From the NCBI GenBank assembly GCA_020636495.1, contig JACJXQ010000008.1, forward strand, positions 682,001-746,000: a stretch of DNA of 64,000 bases, read 5' to 3'. A model generated the notes under the pieces. That model had not been told where the DNA came from, made no database searches, and worked only from the letters and a program-made list of their open reading frames with translations. The translations under genes were made by a program, and so were the position numbers. Positions 24,943 to 33,202 of the stretch are shown here, piece after piece. This DNA is from Chitinophagales bacterium (GTDB lineage: Bacteria; Bacteroidota; Bacteroidia; Chitinophagales; Chitinophagaceae). How positions within the stretch are numbered: position 1 is the first letter of the stretch; every line of letters starts with the position of its first letter.

Positions 24943-25620
24943 ATGAACGAACAAACAATGGACACTTTAGGGCAACATGATAATGGAGGTACTGACTCGA
25001 AATTTCTGAGGATAGTTGCGACAGTTGTCTCGTATATATTACACCCTGTTTTTATGCCTGTCCTTATGGCTTGGGTCATTTACCAGGTCAGCCCTGTAAG
25101 TTTTGTACAGTATGAAGGAAAGGCTCTGTCTATGGTATTCATACAGATAGCGCTGACAACCATATTCTTTCCTATATTGGTTGTATTGTTACTAAAAGGG
25201 TTGGGGTTCATAGATAGTATCCTGCTGCGCAAGAATAAGGAGCGGATAATACCCTTACTGGCAACCTTGATATGTTATTGGTGGATCAGTCATGTCTTCA
25301 AAAACCTGGATGCGCCGGTAATATTGCAGGTGCTTTTACGGGGCGCTTACTGGGGTATCATTGTACTGTTTATGTGCAGTATCTTCTTTAAAATAAGTAT
25401 GCACACAATGGCAGCCGGAGGTATGCTGGGTGTACTCATTGTGCTGCTGATACTCAGCCCCGTTAGTATGACAGTACCACTGTTCATAGGTATTGTTGTG
25501 GCAGGAATAAGTGGCACAGCACGCATGTTATTAGGTGCGCATACCCAGTTTGAAATATGGTCGGGATATATTCTGGGTATACTCTCTATGCTGGCTGCTT
25601 ACTGGTATATTGTGCTGTAA
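24943..25620 (+). CDS. Integral membrane protein, PAP2-like
   Basis: The 225-residue protein has about six hydrophobic helices, beginning near YILHPVFMPVLMAWVIYQV. The last part (GTARMLLGAHTQFEIWSGYI) recalls the C-terminal motif of PAP2-type phosphatases, where Arg and His act in catalysis (consensus R...GxHxxxD), but the Asp is missing. SMHTMAAGG may correspond to the central SxHT-like motif. A phosphatase role is possible but unproven. The start is ATG 24943, 4 bases after metH; co-transcription is likely. It abuts the convergent GAF gene. Confidence 0.65.
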   Translation: MNEQTMDTLGQHDNGGTDSKFLRIVATVVSYILHPVFMPVLMAWVIYQVSPVSFVQYEGKALSMVFIQIALTTIFFPILVVLLLKGLGFIDSILLRKNKERIIPLLATLICYWWISHVFKNLDAPVILQVLLRGAYWGIIVLFMCSIFFKISMHTMAAGGMLGVLIVLLILSPVSMTVPLFIGIVVAGISGTARMLLGAHTQFEIWSGYILGILSMLAAYWYIVL

Positions 25621-26340
25621 TTATCTGTTTACACCGGTCTCTTCAACAATAGAATGTATTTTGTTATCAAGGTCAGTTGCTGCTTCTTCCAGCAATATTA
25701 ATTTCTCTTTGTCAGCAATATAGTTGTCATCCTTTATTATATTAATAAGTCCCATGATAGAGGTAAGTGGCTGTCTGATGTCATGCGATTGCATGTGTGC
25801 TATGTTCTTCAACGACTCATTTTTCTCTTCAAGCGTTTTCAGATTTTCAGCCAGTACCTGGTAACTCAGTTCCAGCTCCATCAGGAAGGTTACTTGCCTG
25901 GCCATTACCGTCAATGCTTTTTGTTGCATTGTGGATATATTATTCGGTTTGCCATCAAACAGGCAAAGACTACCCATCCTGAGTCCATTTTTTAATGTAA
26001 GTGGAGCACCGGCATAAAAACGAACATTGGGTGGTTCATGCACAAGAGGATTATTATCAAAACGACTGTCTTCCAGTGCGTCCGGTATAATGGTCAGGCT
26101 GTCATTCTGTATGGTATATTGACAAAAAGAGGTCTCCCTGGGCATAGCCGGAGCGTCAATACCTGTTCTCACTTTTACCCAGTTCACTTCTTTATCTAAC
26201 AGCGTAATAAGTGCTACAGGTGTGCCGCATAATTCAGCTGCGAAGTTGACAATATCCTGAAACTCATTAGATTTATCATAGTCCAGTAATAAAAAACGAT
26301 TGACTGCCTCCAGGCGTTCATGCTCAAGTATTTCAGGCAT
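25621..26340 (-). CDS. GAF domain joined to a histidine-kinase dimerisation domain, no ATPase
   Basis: This 239-residue cytosolic protein has an N-terminal GAF domain of about 150 residues (FAAELCGTPVALITLLDKEV; RETSFCQYTIQND; VRFYAGAPLTLKNGLRMGSL). A coiled region follows (LAENLKTLEEKNESLKNIA), then a HisKA-like helix with the H-box SHDIRQPLTSIMGLI. The protein stops about 50 residues later, so the ATP-binding domain of a kinase is absent although the stop is clean. It could be a phosphotransfer or dimerisation module, or a degraded kinase. It is convergent with the PAP2-like gene with no gap. Confidence 0.8.
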   Translation of the reverse strand: MPEILEHERLEAVNRFLLLDYDKSNEFQDIVNFAAELCGTPVALITLLDKEVNWVKVRTGIDAPAMPRETSFCQYTIQNDSLTIIPDALEDSRFDNNPLVHEPPNVRFYAGAPLTLKNGLRMGSLCLFDGKPNNISTMQQKALTVMARQVTFLMELELSYQVLAENLKTLEEKNESLKNIAHMQSHDIRQPLTSIMGLINIIKDDNYIADKEKLILLEEAATDLDNKIHSIVEETGVNR

Positions 26341-26428
26341 ATTGTTGCATTAAAGATTAGTACAAACAATATATACGCCTATCGATGGTAAAAGGTTCAT
26401 TTCAGATGAAAATAAATGTGCAGGACAC

Positions 26429-27349
26429 TTACCATCCGCTCTGCCATGGTACTGCTGAAGTTGTAGAGTGAAGGCCTGCTGGTATATCAAGCAGGTGCTC
26501 TGGTAATATCACCAGGCTTTCTATTTTGCCATCTGTTATCTTCCAGTGTGCTGCATTGCCTGTAGGGTTGTCATGTATTATCATCACAGGTGTGCCATTA
26601 CGCACCAGTTTTCCTTTTTTATGTACCCATCCATTGGCCCAGTTATAGTTCCACTTTGCATCGGCCATAGAAACTCTAACGCAGCCATGAGATACAGGCT
26701 TGTTGATGGGTAGAGAATACTGGTGCACATGTAGTCCCCAAATGGCCTGAAAGTCGAACATGAAAAAGAGTTCCCACTTCTCTCCGGGAGGTGCCGCATT
26801 AGAAAGTCGGTACTCATCTTTCCAGTTGAAGTTATAACGCCCTGCCGGGGTCTTGTCATTTGTTCTGCCCGATGATAACAGCCCCCATCTCACCAGTTTG
26901 CCATATTCATATGCCCCGAATGTCTGTGTAAACTTGTCGATGATAAAAAGTTTCGCAACGGTGTCAGCAGCAGTGTAATAAAAAGGGTAGGGACTGTATG
27001 CTTTGAAATCCTGCACGAATGAGTCCGGTATCATCAACGCCCTGCCATTTTTGAAGTTGTCCCCGGTTATACGGTTGGTCAGTTCTACTATGTACCGTTT
27101 CATGGCGCTGTCATCGCCTGGTATGGAATCAATATGTGCCAGGAACTCTCCCCAGTTGCCAAGGCTGTCACCTTTTACATGGTCGCCGTATTCATACAGG
27201 TGCCAGCTTACTTTCTGCAGGTTGTCTACGGGCATAAGCTGGCTGTTCTGCAACCTGGCTACTTTGTCTTGGTCTACATAACCCTGTGCTGTTGCCAGCG
27301 GCAGGCAGTAGAGAAATACCAGTAAAGTGCATAACGAGCGGTTTGACAT
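26429..27349 (-). CDS. L,D-transpeptidase (YkuD domain)
   Basis: This 306-residue exported protein has signal peptide MSNRSLCTLLVFLYCLPLATA. The YkuD catalytic domain spans about 130-265 (AKLFIIDKFTQTFGAYEYGK; GLHVHQYSLPINKPVSHGCV), with the active-site SHGCVR motif. The Cys is the nucleophile that cross-links or trims peptidoglycan stem peptides. The flanking segments have no other recognised domain. It is divergent from the phosphatase-like gene (110 bases between starts) and likely works in the periplasm. Confidence 0.9.
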   Translation of the reverse strand: MSNRSLCTLLVFLYCLPLATAQGYVDQDKVARLQNSQLMPVDNLQKVSWHLYEYGDHVKGDSLGNWGEFLAHIDSIPGDDSAMKRYIVELTNRITGDNFKNGRALMIPDSFVQDFKAYSPYPFYYTAADTVAKLFIIDKFTQTFGAYEYGKLVRWGLLSSGRTNDKTPAGRYNFNWKDEYRLSNAAPPGEKWELFFMFDFQAIWGLHVHQYSLPINKPVSHGCVRVSMADAKWNYNWANGWVHKKGKLVRNGTPVMIIHDNPTGNAAHWKITDGKIESLVILPEHLLDIPAGLHSTTSAVPWQSGW

Positions 27350-27459
27350 ATACGAAACGTCTGAATCGTTTTTTTTAAGAATGGCAATATTAGCTCAAAA
27401 TAGGAAACCTCCGTATGATAATTATCAGTACAGAAATTCAGTTTCTGTATTTTTAGGCG

Positions 27460-27789
27460 ATGAATCTATTATTTGTTTGCAGTCGTAACCAATGGCGTAG
27501 CCCTACAGCAGAGGCCATTTACAGGAATATTGAAGGACTCAGTGTTAGTTCTGCAGGTACTGAACCATCTGCACGTGTAAGGTTGACCGCCAAAATGATA
27601 GATAGTGCAGATATTATATTCGTTATGGAGCAAGAGCACAAGGTACGTATCAGGCAAAATTTTCCACAAAATATGCAGGATAAGATCATTATTGTACTGG
27701 ACATTCCGGACGAATATGGGTATATGGACGATGAACTGGTTGCCATGCTACGTGACAGTATAGATAGCCACTTGCAGCAAATAAGATAA
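27460..27789 (+). CDS. Small low-molecular-weight tyrosine phosphatase-like protein
   Basis: This 109-residue cytosolic protein opens with MNLLFVCSRNQWRSPTAEAI. It contains the CX5R phosphate loop (Cys7, Arg13) of low-molecular-weight protein tyrosine phosphatases, followed by VSSAGTEPSARVRLTAKMID and IIFVMEQEHKVRIRQ. It is shorter than classical LMW-PTPs (~150 residues) and belongs to the compact COG4551-like group. The target is unknown. A hairpin follows its stop. Confidence 0.85.
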   Translation: MNLLFVCSRNQWRSPTAEAIYRNIEGLSVSSAGTEPSARVRLTAKMIDSADIIFVMEQEHKVRIRQNFPQNMQDKIIIVLDIPDEYGYMDDELVAMLRDSIDSHLQQIR

Positions 27790-27795
27790 AACGAA

Positions 27796-27822
27796 TATCC
27801 CCGGAACGAATGACCGGGGATA
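27796..27822. terminator. Terminator-like hairpin between convergent genes
   Basis: TATCCCCGG-N9-CCGGGGATA is a perfect 9-bp stem between the phosphatase-like gene and the convergent nfuA-like gene. There is no strong T run on either side, so termination strength is uncertain. Confidence 0.5.
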
Positions 27823-27848
27823 CAACTATTAATTACAAAAAACAATGC

Positions 27849-28439
27849 TTACTCTGATTCAGCTATCACCTCTTTCACTTCAGGTATCATGCGTTTCATC
27901 ATACCTTCAATACCGGCCTTCAGGGTTATCATAGATGATGGGCAACCGGAGCAGGAACCCTGCATCATCAGTTTTACCACGCCGGCATCATAACCTTTAA
28001 AGCTGATAGCTCCACCATCCATCTCCACAGCAGGCTTTACATAGTTTTCTAAAAGTTCCTTTATGCGCTTTACTACATCTGTGTCGTCAGCGTTAATTGT
28101 ATTGCTCTCTACTTTCTGTACTATCTGGTCTTCGTGCAGTACTACTTTACCCTCTTCAAGGTATTGCTTCAGAAACTCGCGTACTGAAGGAATTACTTCG
28201 TCCCATTGAGTCTCAGGAGTTTTGGTCAGAGTTACAAAATTGCTGGCGATAAATACCCCACGGATGAATGGGAATGCAAATAATTCTTTAGCCAGCGGTG
28301 AGGGTGCTGCACTTGCTTCATCAGGAAAATCAATGCTTTTACCGGGATACAACAGCTTGTTGGCTACAAACTTCATTGTCTCCGGATTAGGCGTCATTTC
28401 CGTGTATATGCTCACGATGGTATTTCCTGTCTTCAACAT
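27849..28439 (-). CDS. NfuA-like iron-sulfur carrier protein (NifU family)
   Basis: The 196-residue protein has an N-terminal Nfu scaffold domain (TEMTPNPETMKFVANKLLYP; FPFIRGVFIASNFVTLTKTP). The C-terminal NifU domain follows (IKELLENYVKPAVEMDGGAI), with the CSGCPSS Cys pair that binds a [4Fe-4S] cluster between monomers. It delivers clusters to client enzymes in the cytosol. The two-domain layout and length are the usual ones. ATG 28439 is the first start in frame. Confidence 0.92.
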   Translation of the reverse strand: MLKTGNTIVSIYTEMTPNPETMKFVANKLLYPGKSIDFPDEASAAPSPLAKELFAFPFIRGVFIASNFVTLTKTPETQWDEVIPSVREFLKQYLEEGKVVLHEDQIVQKVESNTINADDTDVVKRIKELLENYVKPAVEMDGGAISFKGYDAGVVKLMMQGSCSGCPSSMITLKAGIEGMMKRMIPEVKEVIAESE

Positions 28440-28544
28440 TTTTCAATTCAATTTGTTACAAAATTAAGCATTTAGCTATCTATCACCAATCAATTCCCCA
28501 TATAGAGGTATAATAATTTACATTAACATAAAAATTAAAGTATT

Positions 28545-28736
28545 ATGAAACACTTAATAGCAGGTCTATTTGTAATTGTATTATTAACTGCTGTCATGGC
28601 ATGTTCTTCGCCCAGGCCTACAAGGGAGGTAGACCATACTAAGATGCAAAATAAAGCCATGAGGCACAGGAACCAGGCTACTGACCTGAACAATGCAGGG
28701 CATCAGAAAGATGAAATAAGAGCAAAAACAGAATAA
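28545..28736 (+). CDS. Small lipoprotein of unknown function
   Basis: This 63-residue protein has a lipoprotein signal (MKHLIAGLFVIVLLTAVMAC) and lipobox VMAC; Cys20 would be lipidated. The remaining ~43 residues are hydrophilic and basic/acidic (NKAMRHRNQATDLNNAGHQK) with no known domain. The AT-rich leader and ATG placement are typical of the organism. It is probably anchored in the outer membrane. Confidence 0.65.
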   Translation: MKHLIAGLFVIVLLTAVMACSSPRPTREVDHTKMQNKAMRHRNQATDLNNAGHQKDEIRAKTE

Positions 28737-28839
28737 GCGCTTTTAACATTGTGTTATAAAACTAACTGGTGCTGAGCTTGTTAGTAAACTAAGAGCTATC
28801 ACGATGAAATATTTTATCAAACTAAAAAAACCAAATGTT

Positions 28840-29235
28840 ATGAAGTACAAAATAATTATGTTAGCCGCGGCTGCTTTCGCGTTGACGCAAGTACAGGCTA
28901 ATGCACAGATGAAAGGAGATGAAAAATGTGAGACTGAAACTATAGTGGTGACAAAAGGGGACAATACTAAATCGAATGTATTGGCTGCCTACGAGGTATG
29001 GGATAAGAATACCAACAGGAAAGAGGCACCCTGCACTACGGCATATGTACGTTATGATGTGCCAACCGGCAACCCCCGGTTGAAGGCCAGCTATGACATG
29101 CCCGGTGATGTGTATGAAGGTAAAGAGGTGCTTTCTAACGACGGCGTAGCTAAGAACATGCGACGCAATATGCACTACCTTAATTTCAGTGTAAGAAGGG
29201 TGCCTAATGACGGTGGCCTTTATATGAAAGAGTAA
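28840..29235 (+). CDS. Small exported protein of unknown function
   Basis: This is a 131-residue product starting at ATG 28840 (MKYKIIMLAAAAFALTQVQANAQ), a good signal peptide; a start 12 codons earlier would spoil it. The mature ~108 residues contain two Cys (EKCETE, APCTTAYVRYDVPTG), which could form a disulfide, and a basic C-terminal part (NMRRNMHYLNFSVRRVPND). No family is recognised. A strong terminator follows. Confidence 0.65.
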   Translation: MKYKIIMLAAAAFALTQVQANAQMKGDEKCETETIVVTKGDNTKSNVLAAYEVWDKNTNRKEAPCTTAYVRYDVPTGNPRLKASYDMPGDVYEGKEVLSNDGVAKNMRRNMHYLNFSVRRVPNDGGLYMKE

Positions 29236-29250
29236 CAAACAAATGATCTT

Positions 29251-29282
29251 TTAAGTGCCGCCTTTGTAGCGGCACTTTTTTA
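29251..29282 (+). terminator. Intrinsic terminator
   Basis: AAGTGCCGC-N7-GCGGCACTT, a perfect 9-bp stem followed by a run of T, after the exported protein gene. Confidence 0.9.
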
Positions 29283-29295
29283 TAAGTAATTCTAC

Positions 29296-30201
29296 ATGCA
29301 CCGCTTAAAAGAGACATATGAGTTGCTGAAGGGCACTATCAGTTCGTTTGTTACAGATAATGTTACTAAACTGAGTGCTTCTCTTGCTTACTATACAGTA
29401 TTCTCCCTAGGGCCTTTAATGCTGGTAGTTGTATCCGTTACAGGTGTGTTTTTTGAGACCAAGGACGTGATGTGGAAGGTGTACTGGCAATTGAAAGACC
29501 TGGTGGGCCAGAGCAGTGCCGACCAGTTGATAAACATCATTCGTGAGTTACAGGACAAAAATGCAGGAGCTTTCAGCCTGTTAGGTACTGGAATACTTTT
29601 ATTCGGTGCCACTACCGTATTTGCAGATATGCAGGACAGCATGAACTATATATGGTCGGTAAAAGCAAAACCACGCTATGGCTGGTGGCGGTATATCAAG
29701 ACAAGGTTATTATCTTTTTCAATGATCCTCGGCATCGCATTTTTACTCATGGTGTCGCTGATGCTCAGTTCGCTTATCAATGTTTTATCCAACAATCTCT
29801 TCGCTGATCTGCCGGATGAGCTGATATACATTATCTACCTGTTCGACTTTGTCCTGTCATTCGCAGTCATTACATTTTTATTCACTTGCATATATAAGCT
29901 GCTGCCTGATGTGGTTATCCGCTGGAAGGATGCCCTGAAGGGTGCAGTGTTCACAGGATCACTTTTTATGCTGGGCAAGTATGTCATAGGTATGTACATA
30001 GCATCAACAGAAATGAGTAATACTTATGGTGCGGCGGCATCAATAATCGTCATTTTGTTGTGGGTATATTATACAGCAATAATCCTCTATTTCGGGGCCG
30101 AGTTTACCAAAGTCAGTATCATTAGGTCGGGTGGAAAGACAGCATTGAAGAACAATGCAGTATTTATTGTTAAGCAGGAGAAAGAGTTGCAACCCTGGTA
30201 G
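29296..30201 (+). CDS. YihY/BrkB-family inner membrane protein
   Basis: This 301-residue protein has six hydrophobic segments and the family signature at the N-terminus (VTKLSASLAYYTVFSLGPLM). Later come GTGILLFGATTVFADMQDSM, YKLLPDVVIRWKDALKGAVF and SIIVILLWVYYTAIILYFGA. The family was once annotated as RNase BN, which is not supported by its membrane nature; the role is unsettled, perhaps transport. It ends 4 bases before the convergent flippase gene. Confidence 0.88.
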   Translation: MHRLKETYELLKGTISSFVTDNVTKLSASLAYYTVFSLGPLMLVVVSVTGVFFETKDVMWKVYWQLKDLVGQSSADQLINIIRELQDKNAGAFSLLGTGILLFGATTVFADMQDSMNYIWSVKAKPRYGWWRYIKTRLLSFSMILGIAFLLMVSLMLSSLINVLSNNLFADLPDELIYIIYLFDFVLSFAVITFLFTCIYKLLPDVVIRWKDALKGAVFTGSLFMLGKYVIGMYIASTEMSNTYGAAASIIVILLWVYYTAIILYFGAEFTKVSIIRSGGKTALKNNAVFIVKQEKELQPW

Positions 30202-30204
30202 GAG

Positions 30205-31647
30205 CTACTTCTCCATTAATGCCTTTACAGAACCTACAGACACAAACCTGAACACGAATATCCATACCAACGATACCGCACCGAACAAGAACATCTGGTA
30301 CATCCATTCAACAGGTAAGAGTGTACAGCCATAGCCTGTAATGCCCAGCATAAGTATATAGCCAAGGTGGGCGGCGACCAGTTTAATGCTTTTGGCCAGC
30401 TTCAGGTTTTTGCCGGAGAAGAACATGTATAACACTGCCAGTGTAGATTGGGTGATAAAGGCCACCTGTGCCGCTCCCAAAGCCTGGTGCTGTGGTATCA
30501 GCCAAAGGTTCAGCGACAGGTTGATGATAACACCCACGACAGCTATTTTATTCAGCAGGATAAGATTGCCATTGGCTGTAAGCAGGGTAGAGTAGATATA
30601 CATGATGCAATAGGCAGGAAAGCAAGCCATGAGCCAGGCAAACACTTGTCCACCATAAGCATCAGCATCGGTGTACAGCAATTGCATAATATCCGTGCCA
30701 AAGAACACTGCCGCACCTGTAGCTATAAATGCCGCCGGCAACAGCATATTGACTGATAACCTGACGATAGGCTGTATGTCATTTTGCTGCGAGAGCATCC
30801 GCCCGAACATAGGTAGCAACATGCCTGCGAACATAATGCCGAACATATTACCTACGTCCAGCAAGCGGTACCCTGCCGCATAGATACCCGCAAAGTTCTT
30901 ACTCTCGGGTCCGCTCAGGCGTTCTACCAATATGGTATCTACCCGCATGTGTACAGCCATCAGGAATACCAGCGATGCGTAGGGCAGGCTTTTACGGATG
31001 ATGCCCGTCACCTCATTTACATTCAGTGACAGGTTGAAGGATACTCCGGCCATTTTTTTCAATACTGCCATGCCGATCACTACAGCTACTGCGTAACTAA
31101 TGATCTGTGCCACCACGAACCACTCTATTTTAAACCCGGCCGCAAATGCCGCACTGAATAGTAGTACACTGCATATGAGTATCATCAGCAGCTTATCAGT
31201 TACCGACAGGAGCGCATCCAGCCTGAACTTGTGCAGCGCCGATACATTGCTGCGCAGGAAGAGCATCAGCGAGTTGAGCGACTGAATGAGTAATATCCCT
31301 GTAAGCAGCAACATTTCCCGCCCCGAGTACCCGATTGCCAGCGCGGCACCCATTACCAGCACGCCATATACTAACACAAGTGCCAGCCGTGCCGAAAGCA
31401 TGGCAGGAAACAGGGTGCGAAGTTTGCCGGGATTACTGGATATAATGTTGGTATTGTAATATGTAAGCCCGAAATCCAGCACGATATTGAATATCAGCCC
31501 CAGGTTCACCAAAGCCTGGTAGGTACCATAATCGGCATGGCCAACGGTGTTTTGTACGTTCCGGTCTATCAAAAACACCCATAACGGCTTCACCAGCAGG
31601 TTGACCGCTATTGTAAAAAGGAGGTTTTTGACAAAAAACTTACGCAT
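30205..31647 (-). CDS. Oligosaccharide flippase-like (Wzx/MATE-like) membrane protein
   Basis: This 480-residue protein has about 12-14 hydrophobic helices and the layout of polysaccharide biosynthesis flippases: AYQALVNLGLIFNIVLDFGL-like start (TYQALVNLGLIFNIVLDFGL), GIYAAGYRLLDVGNMFGIMF and ANGNLILLNKIAVVGVIINL. It would move lipid-linked sugars across the inner membrane. The divergent neighbour 56 bases away is a glycosyltransferase, which fits a surface glycan pathway; no polymerase or ligase gene is in view. Confidence 0.85.
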   Translation of the reverse strand: MRKFFVKNLLFTIAVNLLVKPLWVFLIDRNVQNTVGHADYGTYQALVNLGLIFNIVLDFGLTYYNTNIISSNPGKLRTLFPAMLSARLALVLVYGVLVMGAALAIGYSGREMLLLTGILLIQSLNSLMLFLRSNVSALHKFRLDALLSVTDKLLMILICSVLLFSAAFAAGFKIEWFVVAQIISYAVAVVIGMAVLKKMAGVSFNLSLNVNEVTGIIRKSLPYASLVFLMAVHMRVDTILVERLSGPESKNFAGIYAAGYRLLDVGNMFGIMFAGMLLPMFGRMLSQQNDIQPIVRLSVNMLLPAAFIATGAAVFFGTDIMQLLYTDADAYGGQVFAWLMACFPAYCIMYIYSTLLTANGNLILLNKIAVVGVIINLSLNLWLIPQHQALGAAQVAFITQSTLAVLYMFFSGKNLKLAKSIKLVAAHLGYILMLGITGYGCTLLPVEWMYQMFLFGAVSLVWIFVFRFVSVGSVKALMEK

Positions 31648-31661
31648 TGGCTTAATATTCG

Positions 31662-31691
31662 TTGGCTGTAAGTGGTAAAATTATATTTTTG
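31662..31691 (+). promoter_or_regulatory. Promoter of the glycosyltransferase gene
   Basis: TTG at 31662-31664, 19 bases, then TATTTTTG at 31684-31691: an exact TAnnTTTG with ideal spacing. The ATG lies at 31703. Confidence 0.7.
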
Positions 31692-31702
31692 TCGCCATTA
31701 CT

Positions 31703-32830
31703 ATGCGTATAGGCGTAAATACAAGACTTTTATTGAAGGGAAAACTGGAAGGGATCGGCTGGTTCACCTGCCAGACACTGGAAAGAATGGTGCATGAACA
31801 TCCTGAGCACGATTTTTTCTTTTTCTTCGACAGGCCCTATGATGAGTCTTTTGTTTTTTCTACCAATGTCACACCCGTGGTGGTGCCGCCGCAGGCCAGG
31901 CATCCTATCCTGTTCGCACTCTGGTTCGACTGGACACTACCCTATGTGCTTAAAAAGCACAAGATAGATGTATTTCTGTCGCCCGACGGATTTTGTTCGC
32001 TCAGGACGCCGATACCTACCTGCCTGGTGGTACACGACCTGGCTTTTGAGCATTATCCTGAACACCTTTCGTTTGCTAACAGGTATTACTGGCAGTTCTT
32101 TCAGCCAAAGTTTGCCAACAAAGCCAAAAGGATAGTGACCGTATCTGAATACTCCAAACAGGATATGGTGACCCAGTATGACATAGACCCTGCAAAAATA
32201 GACGTGGCCTGCAATGGGGTACACGATGCTTACCGTGAGCTGGAATGGCGGGAGAAAGAAGCTGTGAAAGAAAAGTATGCCGATGGCTGCGAGTACTTCG
32301 TTTTTGCCGGTGCCCTGCACCCCCGCAAGAACATACTGAACATGCTGAAGGCATTTGTTGCCTTCAAAAAAATGCAGCGCAGTAACATGAAGCTGGTGAT
32401 CGTGGGCCGTTTTGCATGGAAGTATGAGGAGGTGCTGGAGATGAAGGAGAACATGCCTTTTAAGGATGATGTGAAATGGGTAGGCTATATGAACGTAGAC
32501 GAGTTGCCCGCCGTGATAGGTGGTGCCTATGCTATGCTGTACCCATCGTTCTTCGAAGGTTTTGGCATACCCATACTGGAGGCTTTAAAATGTAATGTGC
32601 CTGCCATTGTAAGTAATACATCGTCTATGCCCGAAGTGGCCGGCGAAGCCGGGCTGCTGGTGAACCCTGCTGATGTAGAGGATATTGCCAACAAAATGGA
32701 GATGCTATACAAAGACGAAGCACTGAGGGCTAAACTCATCGCTCATGCACCGGAACAGGTAGCCAAATTTACCTGGGAAAGAGCCTCGAAAGTGCTTTGG
32801 GAGAATATGATGCAGTGCGTGAATAAGTAA
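31703..32830 (+). CDS. GT4-type glycosyltransferase
   Basis: This 375-residue cytosolic or membrane-associated enzyme has the GT-B fold. The N-terminal acceptor domain is MRIGVNTRLLLKGKLEGIGW. The C-terminal donor domain carries FAGALHPRKNILNMLKAFVA, WVGYMNVDELPAVIGGAYAM and PSFFEGFGIPILEALKCNVP, the last being the EX7E motif region of family GT4. It would transfer an activated sugar onto a glycan; donor and acceptor are unknown. It is divergent from the flippase gene. The downstream side opens into a long non-coding stretch. Confidence 0.92.
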   Translation: MRIGVNTRLLLKGKLEGIGWFTCQTLERMVHEHPEHDFFFFFDRPYDESFVFSTNVTPVVVPPQARHPILFALWFDWTLPYVLKKHKIDVFLSPDGFCSLRTPIPTCLVVHDLAFEHYPEHLSFANRYYWQFFQPKFANKAKRIVTVSEYSKQDMVTQYDIDPAKIDVACNGVHDAYRELEWREKEAVKEKYADGCEYFVFAGALHPRKNILNMLKAFVAFKKMQRSNMKLVIVGRFAWKYEEVLEMKENMPFKDDVKWVGYMNVDELPAVIGGAYAMLYPSFFEGFGIPILEALKCNVPAIVSNTSSMPEVAGEAGLLVNPADVEDIANKMEMLYKDEALRAKLIAHAPEQVAKFTWERASKVLWENMMQCVNK

Positions 32831-33202
32831 CGCATTTTGTTTCCAAAAGCTCCGTTTTGTTTCCTGTTTGTTTCCAAAACGACAACTTTATTTCATGCTG
32901 TTTCTGATGTAATTGGCTAATTACCAACTGTTTGCGGGTGTTTTGTTTCTTTTTGTTTCCTGCAAACGACTATTTTTAAAAAGTTGCCACTTTGTTCCCT
33001 TTTATCCTTTTCCGTTTCGTATTTCAAAGAGCTTGAATTGCCATATTTCCAATGCGCAATTATATTGTAAATATACGTAATTTTGTTGTATTTTAAAAAT
33101 ATAATGTGGACTGGGTAGGGTGATCTCGCTTTTGTGTCAATCAGGGGATTGACTGCCGGGAAGGACGTAGTCGGGGGCTACGCCCAACGGGGGTGGCATA
33201 AA
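32831..33202. other. Non-coding stretch with TTTGTTTCC repeats and structured GC-rich block
   Basis: No plausible gene was found in these 372 bases. The left part carries TTTGTTTCC at 32836, 32856, 32867 and 32952, with a variant ending CT at 32942. The middle is AT-rich. The right part (33113-33200) turns GC-rich and holds two hairpins: GTCAATC-AGGG-GATTGAC at 33136-33153 and CGTAG-TCGGGGG-CTACG at 33166-33182. It forms the left border of the AT-rich two-gene island. Confidence 0.7.
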
